Of a stretch of DNA of 64,000 nucleotides, positions 62,331-64,000 are shown in pieces. The notes below the pieces were generated by a model. The model made no database searches and was not told the DNA's origin. It saw nothing but the letters and a program-made list of their open reading frames with translations. Source of the DNA: Proteles cristata cristata (taxonomy: Eukaryota > Chordata > Mammalia > Carnivora > Hyaenidae); contig JAESUZ010000983.1 in the NCBI GenBank assembly GCA_017311185.1, forward strand, positions 1 to 64,000, read 5' to 3'. A program made the position numbers and the translations under genes. Numbering within the stretch: position 1 is the first letter of the stretch; each line of letters opens with the position of its first letter.

Positions 62331-64000
62331 CTCAAGCAGGCTTCCCACTCAGTGCATAGCCTGATGTGGGTCTCAGTCACTGGATAGTTCTCATGACTGT
62401 GATCGCTTCTTGGCCTTTTGGCTAAGATCAAGGATTTTGACCTGAGTCAAAAGCAAGGATTGGACGCTTAACCAGCTGAACTACTCAGGTGCCTCTAATA
62501 ATGTAATTTTAAAACAATTGCTGTCAATATGATATAAATTCTGTAAGAGAATGCAAATTTTGCATTAACTTTAAGGATATACATGCAGCTTCAGAGAACT
62601 GATTTTTTGAGCATCAGTTACTGACTCTAGATCAGTAGATCCAGATACATGTTTACTCTCCTGTATGATTTGGTGGAAAAGTTTGAGAAGTACTGATACT
62701 TGAGAACAACAGTTCTGAAAAGGCAAGAGAAAATGCTGCCATTCTCTGGTGGATTCCACCATTCAGATTTCTCAGTGAGGTCTTCAAAAAATAAAGTATA
62801 AACAAACTGCATGTTATACTTTTATCCATCATCTATTTTTTCAAAAAATATACTTTATTTATAAATTATTATGATAAGCTGTGTGTAATGGCCGAGGCTT
62901 TCAGTCTTTTTCCTACACTGTAGCTGGTTTCAGTCATTTTACATAAAATCAAAGCTACTTATTGAAGAGCCCCATGGTGTTTACAGCTTTCTAAGTATTT
63001 TGTGACTTTTCTTGAAAAAAACTATCACTGAATATAACACGAAGGCTATTCTTCTATGATTTCTCAGACGGCTAGGCCCATCCTGCTTGCATTTCTTAGT
63101 CCTCTGCACAGCATAATGTAGTTATTTTTGTGTTTTTCAGCTCGGTGTAGGGAAAGAGGTAAGGATTTTGAGGACTTAAACTGACTTAGGTTCAAATCCT
63201 GTTTCTCTTTTCTTTCTTTCTTTTTTTTATTATCTCACTGAATTTTAAATTCTTTTTCTCTTTTTTTTTTTTTTACAAATAGTTTATTGTCAAATTAGTT
63301 TCCACATAACACCCAGTACTCATCCCCACAAGTGTCCTCCTCTATGCCCATTACCCCCTCCCCCCCACATCCATCAGTCCTCAGTTTTTGTCAGCATTCA
63401 AGAGTCTCTCATGGTTTGCCTCTCTCCCTTTCCCCCACCATTTCCGCCCTTCTTCTCCCCCTTGTTCCTCCATCAAGTTCCTCCTAATCCTCCTATACGT
63501 GCAAACATATGATATCAAATCAAAACCACACTGAGATACCACCTCACACCAGTCAGAGTGGCTAAAATGAGCAAATCAGAGAACTCTAGATGCTGGCAAG
63601 GATGTGGAGAAACGGGCGCCCTCCTACACTGTTGGTGGGAATGTAAACTGGTACAGCCCCTCTGGAAAACAGTGGGGCTCCTGGAAAACAGGAGGTTCCT
63701 AAGGAAACTAACAATAGAACTCCCCTATGACCCAGCAATAGCACTGCTAGGAATTTACCCAAGGGATACAGAAATGCTGATGCATAGGAGCACATGTACC
63801 CCAATGTTCGTAGCAGCACTCTCCACAATAGCTAAAACCTGGAAAGAGCCTAAGTGTCCATCAACAGATGAATGGATCAAGAAGATGTGGTTTATCTATA
63901 CCATGGAATACTCCATGGCAATGAGAAAGAATGAAATCTGGCCATGTGTAGCAACATGGATGGACCTTGAGGGTGTTATGCTGAGCGAAATAAGTCAGGC
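29426..64000 (+). CDS. POLD3: POLD3, DNA polymerase delta subunit 3 (5' half of gene)
   Basis: POLD3 (p66/p68) is the nuclear accessory subunit that links the polymerase delta core to PCNA through POLD2; it also serves as a subunit of polymerase zeta in translesion synthesis and supports break-induced replication. Seven plus-strand exons with GT-AG borders join in frame to encode residues 1-243, starting [20 protein letters not shown]. The N-terminal winged-helix, POLD2-binding region covers about residues 1-144. The lysine-rich low-complexity linker begins after it and contains GIMGMFASK (190-198) and the REV1-binding SNFFGKA (235-241). The human protein is 466 residues; the rest, with the C-terminal PCNA-binding box, must lie right of the window. 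I see no stop, frameshift or missing splice site in the part present. Identification is from remembered family sequence and is very secure. Confidence 0.97.
30000..30120 (-). mobile_element. MIR-like fragment in intron 1
   Basis: Reversed MIR-like: TGCCTACTGTGAGCTTGGGA, GTTATTGCATTTAATCTTTA. Confidence 0.6.
30549..30776 (-). mobile_element. Carnivore SINE (intron 1)
   Basis: Head at 30776 (GGGCGCCTGGGTGGCTCAG reversed), well preserved B box. CAGCCCTT repeats on both flanks. Confidence 0.94.
31014..31069 (+). CDS. POLD3: POLD3 coding exon 2
   Basis: Fifty-six bases, residues 21-38 plus two bases of codon 39 ([18 protein letters not shown]). Acceptor TTCTTGCAG|GTGACA; donor AAACA|GTAAGT. The frame requires the CA|G split of Gln39 with exon 3. 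Confidence 0.96.
31131..31352 (-). mobile_element. Carnivore SINE (intron 2)
   Basis: Head at 31352; flanking TGTTTTGCTT at about 31119-31128 and 31353-31362. It lies about 60 bases after exon 2. Confidence 0.93.
32455..32720 (+). mobile_element. L2 fragment
   Basis: L2-like 3' region: TGGACATTTGCACCATTCCC, GTCTGGAATGCTCTTCTCCC, GTAGCTCAAATGTCACATAT. Confidence 0.78.
33165..33838 (+). mobile_element. Old interspersed repeat, copy 3, split by a SINE
   Basis: Same family as 10727-11125: AGTTTCCTAAGGCTGCCATA, CTAGGTGGCTTAAAACAACA, then after the SINE GTCCAAAATTAAGGTGTCAG and TTAGGACTTCAACATATCTT. It is inserted in an older L1. Confidence 0.8.
33228..33441 (+). mobile_element. Carnivore SINE
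   Basis: Head GGGGCGCCTGGGTGGCTCAG, B box GGTTCGAGCCCCGCG, CT linker, AAATAAATAAAACATTAAAA tail. Confidence 0.95.
33854..34052 (-). mobile_element. Carnivore SINE
   Basis: Head at 34052 (GGGGCGCCTGGCTGGCTCAG reversed); AG-rich linker with AGACAGACAGAGACA. Confidence 0.92.
34680..34790 (-). mobile_element. Short-type carnivore SINE
   Basis: Head at 34790 (GGGTGCTTGGCTGGCTCAAT), GAACTCATGACC B-box region, no CT linker. Confidence 0.87.
35047..35212 (-). mobile_element. Carnivore SINE, first insertion at a reused site
   Basis: Head partly lost at 35210 (TGAGCCACCCG). Flanked by CTCAAGCTAATTTT at 35030-35043 and 35213-35226. Confidence 0.93.
35227..35445 (-). mobile_element. Carnivore SINE, second insertion at the same site
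   Basis: Well preserved: head at 35445 (GGGGCGCCTGAGTGGCTTAG), B box in GTGGGTTCAAGCCCCGCG form. CTCAAGCTAATTTT at 35213-35226 and 35446-35459 flanks it, the same words that flank its left neighbour. Confidence 0.95.
35690..36520 (+). mobile_element. Old interspersed repeat, family not named, split by a SINE
   Basis: Begins TTGCTGTGTAACAATTATCC and AATTTAGCAGCTTGAAACAA, continues after the SINE to GGTGACGATAGACTCTACCT. I recognise this as a common old mammalian dispersed sequence but do not assign it. Confidence 0.65.
36019..36249 (-). mobile_element. Carnivore SINE
   Basis: Head at 36249 (AGGCGCCTGGGTGGCACAG reversed), long T-rich end at 36013-36048. Confidence 0.92.
36520..36690 (-). mobile_element. 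MIR fragment
   Basis: Reversed MIR: AAAGTGCCAGGCTCATAATA, GCCAATAAATATTTGTTGAG, AGTTGAGAAAATTGAGAC. Confidence 0.75.
36737..36941 (+). mobile_element. Carnivore SINE
   Basis: Head GGGGTGCCTGGGTGGCTCAA, diverged B box, CT linker, AAATAAAGAAAACATT tail. Confidence 0.92.
37003..37218 (-). mobile_element. Carnivore SINE
   Basis: Head at 37218 (GCGCACCTGGGTGGCTCAG), AG-rich linker. GGATTT flanks on both sides. Confidence 0.92.
37345..37737 (+). mobile_element. Older carnivore SINE split by a younger one
   Basis: Outer copy: 37345-37474 (GGGACCCCTGAGTCACTCGG, GGGATTGATCCTTATG) resumes at about 37698-37737 (GATTCTCTGTCTCTCAAATT). The inner SINE sits in its CT linker. Confidence 0.9.
37475..37697 (+). 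mobile_element. Carnivore SINE nested in another SINE
   Basis: Head GGGGTGCCTGGGTGGCTTAG, intact GAGTTCGAGCCCTGCG, CT linker, A tail. AAGATTATCTCTCA on the left and AAGATTCTCTGTCTCTCA on the right are the near-duplicated target. Confidence 0.95.
37977..38082 (-). mobile_element. Short-type carnivore SINE
   Basis: Head at 38082 (GGGGCATCTGGCTGGCTCAG), TAAGTAATCTCTATATGCAA tail module. Confidence 0.9.
38103..38533 (-). mobile_element. Carnivore SINE split by a younger SINE
   Basis: Outer copy: tail part at 38103-38120 and body 38360-38533 (head reversed at CCACCAGCCACCCCT). Interrupted in the T-rich end. Confidence 0.9.
38130..38359 (-). mobile_element. Carnivore SINE nested in another SINE
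   Basis: Head at 38359 (AGGGGCGCCTGGGTGGCTTA reversed), GGGTTTGAGCCCCGCG B box. Target duplication TCTTTATTT at 38121-38129 and 38360-38368. Confidence 0.95.
38540..39229. other. Intronic, old repeat-like
   Basis: 38545-38850 (TCAAGGAGCTTATAGTCTAG, GGAAGGCTTCATATAGGAGG) resembles an old dispersed repeat also seen around 51925-52080 and 52420-52640. Family not assigned. Confidence 0.5.
39230..39700 (+). mobile_element. L2 fragment
   Basis: L2-like: TTCTAAACCTTCTAATGACT, CATAAAGCCCTGCATGTCTG, GCCTCAGAGCCTTTACATTT, TCTGCTTGGAACATTCCCC. Confidence 0.8.
39701..40650. other. Intronic, unassigned
   Basis: No exon or young transposon seen; some old-repeat-like patches. Confidence 0.45.
40653..40891 (+). 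mobile_element. Carnivore SINE
   Basis: Head GGGGCACCTGGGTAGCTCAG; (CT)n linker at 40826-40857; A-rich tail. Confidence 0.93.
40826..40857 (+). repeat. (CT)n microsatellite in SINE
   Basis: About 16 CT units. Confidence 0.93.
41048..41269 (+). mobile_element. Carnivore SINE
   Basis: Head GGGTGCCTGGATGGCTCAG. Flanking AACTAGACACTTAT (41032-41045) and AACTAGACGCTTAT (41270-41283). It ends about 500 bases before exon 3. Confidence 0.95.
41767..41869 (+). CDS. POLD3: POLD3 coding exon 3
   Basis: 103 bases, completing Gln39 and encoding residues 40-73 (from [12 protein letters not shown] to LIQNGHS). Acceptor GGAACAG|GATGCT, donor ATTCT|GTAAGT. Intron 2 before it is about 10.7 kb and very SINE-rich. 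Confidence 0.97.
41870..43270. other. Intronic, unassigned, with a CCA/CAG triplet patch
   Basis: No exon or clear transposon. A short triplet run (CCACCACCACC, then CAGCAGCAGCAG) lies at 42708-42740. Confidence 0.5.
43277..43473 (-). mobile_element. Carnivore SINE
   Basis: Head at 43473 (AGGGCGCCTGGGTAGCTCAG reversed). Confidence 0.92.
43530..43700 (-). mobile_element. Carnivore SINE
   Basis: Flanking 20-bp duplication TCTAGTCATGTCAATTCTTT (43510-43529) and TCTAGTCATGTCAGTTCTTT (43701-43720), one mismatch. Head at 43700. Confidence 0.95.
43743..43967 (-). mobile_element. Carnivore SINE
   Basis: Head at 43967 (GGGCACCTGGGTGGCCCAG), AG-rich linker, (TTA)n tail end. Confidence 0.92.
44299..44510 (-). 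mobile_element. Carnivore SINE
   Basis: Exact 16-bp duplication TGACTTTTGTTTTTTT at 44283-44298 and 44511-44526. Head at 44510 (GGGTGTCTAAGTGGCTCAG). Confidence 0.95.
44831..45035 (-). mobile_element. Carnivore SINE
   Basis: Head at 45035 (GGGGCACCTGGGTGGCTCAG reversed). Confidence 0.92.
45251..45436 (-). mobile_element. Carnivore SINE
   Basis: Head at 45436 (GGGGTGCCTGAGTGGCTAAG). ATTACTCCC flanks both sides. Confidence 0.92.
45437..46250 (-). mobile_element. Old LINE-1 fragment
   Basis: Reversed L1 ORF2/3' region of an old family: ACCTAATAGTAGATCCTGAA, GGTAATTGCCAAATACCTCT, CTACCAGTAATGTATGAGAG. Short SINE inserted at 45554-45687. Limits approximate. Confidence 0.75.
45554..45687 (-). 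mobile_element. Short-type carnivore SINE
   Basis: AAATATTCCT duplicated at 45544-45553 and 45688-45697. Head GGGGTGCCTGACTGGCTCAG reversed. Confidence 0.93.
46508..46702 (+). mobile_element. Carnivore SINE
   Basis: Exact 17-bp duplication AAAATTTAGTTTTATTC at 46491-46507 and 46703-46719. Head GGGGCGCCTGGGGTGGCTCA has one extra G. Confidence 0.95.
46881..47091 (-). mobile_element. Carnivore SINE
   Basis: CTTGGTCAATTTT and CTTGGTCCATTTT flank it (46868-46880, 47092-47104). Head at the high-coordinate end. Confidence 0.94.
47105..48371. other. Intronic, AT-rich, no recognised element
   Basis: About 1.3 kb of intron 3 without SINE or L1, between two SINEs. No exon-like piece with POLD3 homology. 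Confidence 0.5.
48373..48590 (+). mobile_element. Carnivore SINE
   Basis: Head GGGGCACCTGGGTGTCTTAG, GGGTTCAAGCCTCAC B box region, CT linker, AAATAAACTTAAAAA tail. Confidence 0.92.
48721..48790 (+). repeat. Short tandem duplication
   Basis: ACTAGTAGAATTCTCAAAC followed by GATTCATAGG, then immediately ACTAGTAGAATTCTCAAAC followed by AGTTCATAGCC: two copies of about 29-30 bases in the likely 3' UTR part of the AK3 pseudogene. Confidence 0.85.
48866..49545 (-). pseudogene. AK3: Processed AK3 pseudogene (GTP:AMP phosphotransferase), antisense in POLD3 intron 3
   Basis: The minus strand reads, without introns, as a decayed copy of AK3, the mitochondrial matrix GTP:AMP phosphotransferase. Clear matches: [16 protein letters not shown] near 49225-49175, [18 protein letters not shown] near 49160-49110, and DLTGGPMIQ near 49090-49065, followed by the [23 protein letters not shown] region in broken frames. 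The P-loop near 49460-49495 is destroyed by substitutions and a deletion, and in-frame stops and frameshifts occur along its length. The stop equivalent is near 48866 and the likely start near 49540; 3' UTR-like sequence may extend to about 48720. No clear poly(A) tail or target duplication was found, so outer limits are uncertain. Confidence 0.88.
49842..49881 (+). CDS. POLD3: POLD3 coding exon 4
   Basis: Only 40 bases, residues 74-86 ([13 protein letters not shown]) plus one base of codon 87. Acceptor CCTTACAG|TGCCAC, donor GGAAG|GTAAGT. Too short for simple open-frame detection; placed by frame and family sequence. Confidence 0.96.
49882..51121. other. POLD3 intron 4, mostly unassigned
   Basis: No SINE or L1 seen. 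A reversed MIR/L2-like patch lies at about 50525-50610 (TTCATTCAGTAGATACATAA). An A-run is at 50809-50830. Confidence 0.5.
51122..51254 (+). CDS. POLD3: POLD3 coding exon 5
   Basis: 133 bases, Ala87 to Ser130 and two bases of Lys131 ([18 protein letters not shown] through NLQNCS). The acceptor region is TTGTAGCAG|, a NAGNAG tandem: using the first AG gives GlyA-free EAVK as in the known protein, while the second would remove Ala87 only. Donor AGCAA|GTGAGC. Confidence 0.96.
51500..51895 (+). mobile_element. L2 and MIR remnants
   Basis: 51500-51720 is L2-like; 51725-51895 is sense MIR-like (TGCTGCTTAATAGCTGGGTG, AATAATGCTTACTTTGTGGG, TTAGACATAGTAAGTAC). A 131-codon open frame over it is not a gene. 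Confidence 0.65.
51920..52640. mobile_element. Old dispersed repeat, split by a fold-back element
   Basis: 51920-52080 and 52415-52640 resemble parts of one old repeat (TGGAACTAATGGTCTTATGG; GAGGCTTCCTGGAGGGTGTG), comparable with 38545-38850. The sequence between them is the inverted-repeat element. Confidence 0.5.
52085..52410. mobile_element. Fold-back (inverted-repeat) element
   Basis: The word GTGGGAAATCAAATAGCTAT followed by GTCCTAGATTAGGA at 52091-52124 recurs in reverse at 52360-52398 (TCCTAACCCAGGACATAGTT, ACTTGATTTCCCAC). A third, direct copy lies at 52304-52336 (GGAAAATAAAATAGCTGTGT, CCTGGGTTAGGA), making a close hairpin with the reversed one around GCATGCAT. It may be a non-autonomous transposon or a rearranged LTR; I cannot name the family. 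Confidence 0.7.
52707..52922 (+). mobile_element. Carnivore SINE
   Basis: Head GGGGTGCTTGGGTGGCTCAG, CT linker, AAATAAATAAATATTAAAAA tail. It holds a small internal duplication (GCTAAAAGCTAAAAGC). Confidence 0.93.
52923..54159. other. Intronic, old repeat-like
   Basis: 53280-53330 (GGTTTGGATATGTTGAGTTT, CAAGTGGAGATGTCC) belongs to an old dispersed repeat I cannot name. 53470-53640 is sense MIR (CTCTGTCCCTCAATTTCCTA, GTGCTTGGCACATAGTAAGC). Confidence 0.6.
54177..54395 (-). mobile_element. Carnivore SINE, young
   Basis: Exact 17-bp duplication GGGAGTCTGTCTATTTT at 54160-54176 and 54396-54412. Head GGGGCGCCTGGGTGGCTTAG and B box GGGTTCGAGCCCCGCG intact. Confidence 0.96.
54583..54782 (-). mobile_element. 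Carnivore SINE
   Basis: Head at 54782 (GGAGTGCCTGGGTGGTTCAG), AG-rich linker. Confidence 0.92.
54783..56517. other. Intronic, unassigned
   Basis: No exon, SINE or L1 seen. A sense MIR-like patch is at 56405-56500 (TTCCAGTCCTAGTTCTATTA, GGGACAAGTCACTCAACATC). Confidence 0.5.
56518..56726 (-). mobile_element. Carnivore SINE
   Basis: Head at 56726 (GGGGTGCCTGAGTGGCTCAG). It ends 124 bases before exon 6. Confidence 0.93.
56850..57114 (+). CDS. POLD3: POLD3 coding exon 6
   Basis: 265 bases, completing Lys131 and encoding residues 132-219. It starts [12 protein letters not shown], then a Ser/Glu/Gln-rich linker, [15 protein letters not shown] near 186-200 and a Lys/Glu/Thr-rich end ([12 protein letters not shown]). 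Acceptor CAACTTCAG|GTTTAG, donor CAAAT|GTAAGT, phase 0. Confidence 0.97.
57588..57794 (+). mobile_element. Carnivore SINE, 5'-truncated
   Basis: Starts within the head at GTGGCTCAGTTGG; intact GGGTTCAAGCCCCGCG, CT linker. AAAAGTCTCATTA and AAAAGTCTCATAA flank it. Confidence 0.93.
57848..58007 (-). mobile_element. Carnivore SINE, short
   Basis: Head at 58007 (GGGCCGCCTGGGTGACTCAG); most of the AG-rich linker is missing. ATAATTATTG near both ends is the likely duplication. Confidence 0.9.
58085..58262 (-). mobile_element. MIR fragment
   Basis: Reversed MIR: ACTACTGTGTGCCAGTAGTA, TGTGGTGAAACTAAGGGCTA. Confidence 0.65.
58267..58470 (-). mobile_element. Carnivore SINE
   Basis: Well preserved; head at 58470 (GGGGCGCCTGGGTGGCTCAG reversed). 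AAATCCACTT lies on both sides. It ends about 310 bases before exon 7. Confidence 0.95.
58782..58854 (+). CDS. POLD3: POLD3 coding exon 7
   Basis: 73 bases, residues 220-243 and the first base of codon 244. It carries [13 protein letters not shown]; Phe237 and Phe238 form the FF core of the REV1-interacting region mapped to residues 231-246 in the human protein. Acceptor CTTCTAG|GTATCT, donor ATGA|GTAAGC. The next conserved exon (starting with the rest of an Asn codon, then KFK) is not in the window. Confidence 0.96.
58855..59425. other. POLD3 intron 7, first part, unassigned
   Basis: No exon or young element. A MIR-like patch may be present at about 59140-59250. Confidence 0.45.
59427..59629 (-). 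mobile_element. Carnivore SINE
   Basis: Head at 59629 (AGGGTGTCTGGCTGGCTCAA), AG-rich linker. Confidence 0.92.
60583..60823 (-). mobile_element. Carnivore SINE inserted in the target duplication of its neighbour
   Basis: Head at 60823 (GGGGCGCCTGGGTGGCTCAG reversed), long T-rich end. It separates GTAAAATGATGAAT (60569-60582) from the plus-strand SINE that made that duplication. Confidence 0.95.
60834..61006 (+). mobile_element. Carnivore SINE
   Basis: Head GGGGCGCCTAGGTGGTTTAG, CT linker, AAATAAACATTAAAG tail. Its right duplication GTAAAATGATGAAT is at 61007-61020; the left copy is at 60569-60582, beyond the minus-strand SINE. Confidence 0.94.
61040..61765 (+). mobile_element. Old LINE-1 3' fragment
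   Basis: Sense L1: ATAACAAGTGTTGGTAAGGA, GATGTTCATAGCAACATTAT, CATCTGATGAATGGATAAAC, then the 3' UTR GTGATGAAAATGTTCTAAAA. Same family type as 20575-20790. Confidence 0.88.
61766..62249. other. POLD3 intron 7, unassigned
   Basis: No element recognised up to the CT-rich stretch (CCCTCCCCTCGTCTCCCGTC) at 62210-62255. Confidence 0.45.
62250..62494 (-). mobile_element. Carnivore SINE carrying a U2 snRNA fragment
   Basis: Minus-strand SINE: head at about 62494 (AGGCACCTGAGTAGTTCAGC), AG-rich linker (62257-62330). Between the GTGATC and TGACCTGAG parts, normally only a few bases apart, lies a plus-strand copy of the 5' end of U2 snRNA (62402-62432). Confidence 0.88.
62402..62432 (+). pseudogene. 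RNU2: U2 snRNA 5'-end fragment (31 nt)
   Basis: ATCGCTTCTTGGCCTTTTGG then CTAAGATCAAG matches nucleotides 1-31 of mammalian U2 snRNA with one change (C to T at 62411, at the CpG). The next U2 bases (TGTAGTATCTG) are absent. It is not a gene: no U2 promoter elements and no body. Confidence 0.85.
62495..63240. other. POLD3 intron 7, unassigned
   Basis: No transposon recognised. A strong acceptor-donor pair 18 bases apart occurs at 63141-63158 (see findings). Confidence 0.45.
63141..63158 (+). other. Possible 18-nt microexon in POLD3 intron 7
   Basis: TTTTTGTGTTTTTCAG|CTCGGTGTAGGGAAAGAG|GTAAGGA. Both splice sites fit the consensus well, the length is divisible by three, and joined to exon 7 it stays open (T-R-C-R-E-R). 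The known POLD3 protein has no such insert, so this may be chance. Confidence 0.25.
63258..64000. mobile_element. LINE-1 with 5' inversion (twin priming), runs off the edge
   Basis: 63258-63515 is the reversed L1 tail and 3' UTR (T-run, TAGTTTATTGTCAAATTAGT, CAAGAGTCTCTCATGGTTTG, ATACGTGCAAACATATGATA). From 63516 the plus strand reads ORF2 in sense (ATCAAAACCACACTGAGATA, then the WWECKLVQP region and the SEISQ end). The head-to-head switch inside one element is the mark of twin priming. The far end is beyond 64000. Confidence 0.9.

Noticed and set aside
62402..62432. U2 snRNA gene
   Set aside because: Only 31 nucleotides match, there are no proximal or distal sequence elements, and SINE sequence encloses it.
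58855..64000. Search for POLD3 exon 8 (Asn-Lys-Phe-Lys start)
   Set aside because: No stretch after an AG with the expected sequence was found, so the exon is taken to lie beyond the window.

Overview
This window is nuclear DNA from a carnivoran mammal, most likely a felid or another feliform. It carries about 50 copies of the tRNA-Lys-derived carnivore SINE. The younger copies have the feliform form: a head close to GGGGCGCCTGGGTGGCT, an intact GGTTCGAGCCC B box, a CT-rich linker, and an AAATAAATAAA-type tail. LINE-1 copies with carnivore-type 3' ends, MaLR, MIR and L2 remnants, and long introns with GT-AG borders agree with this. I cannot tell genera apart by eye.

Region 1 (about 1-29200) has no protein-coding gene that I can support. 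Its left end is a minus-strand LINE-1 that keeps its 5' end (near 5455), a 5' UTR, a decayed ORF1 and part of a decayed ORF2 that runs off the window edge. A SINE with an exact 18-bp target duplication sits in its 5' UTR, and an older LINE-1 ORF2 fragment abuts its 5' end. The rest is old repeats (MIR, L2, an MLT1-type LTR, old L1 pieces), microsatellites and unassigned sequence. A solitary retroviral-type LTR with TG...CA ends and a GTAC duplication lies at 27826-28420, about 1 kb upstream of the gene and in the same orientation.

Region 2 (about 29205-64000) is the 5' half of POLD3, the third subunit of DNA polymerase delta (p66/p68), on the plus strand. A GC-rich promoter with a palindromic E2F-type site precedes an ATG in strong Kozak context. 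Seven coding exons (29426-29485, 31014-31069, 41767-41869, 49842-49881, 51122-51254, 56850-57114, 58782-58854) join without a frame break to give residues 1-243 and the first base of codon 244. The remaining exons, with the C-terminal PCNA-binding box, lie beyond the right edge. The encoded part contains the POLD2-binding N-terminal domain and the FF motif known in the human protein as the REV1-interacting region.

The introns are dense with SINEs, mostly antisense to the gene. They hold an antisense processed AK3 (mitochondrial GTP:AMP phosphotransferase) pseudogene, a fold-back element, several nested SINE insertions, a SINE carrying a 31-nt fragment of U2 snRNA, and an inverted LINE-1 at the right edge. 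I did not find a previously undescribed multi-gene system. The more unusual signals are the U2-SINE chimera, the repeatedly used SINE target site, a possible 18-nt in-frame microexon and a NAGNAG acceptor in POLD3.
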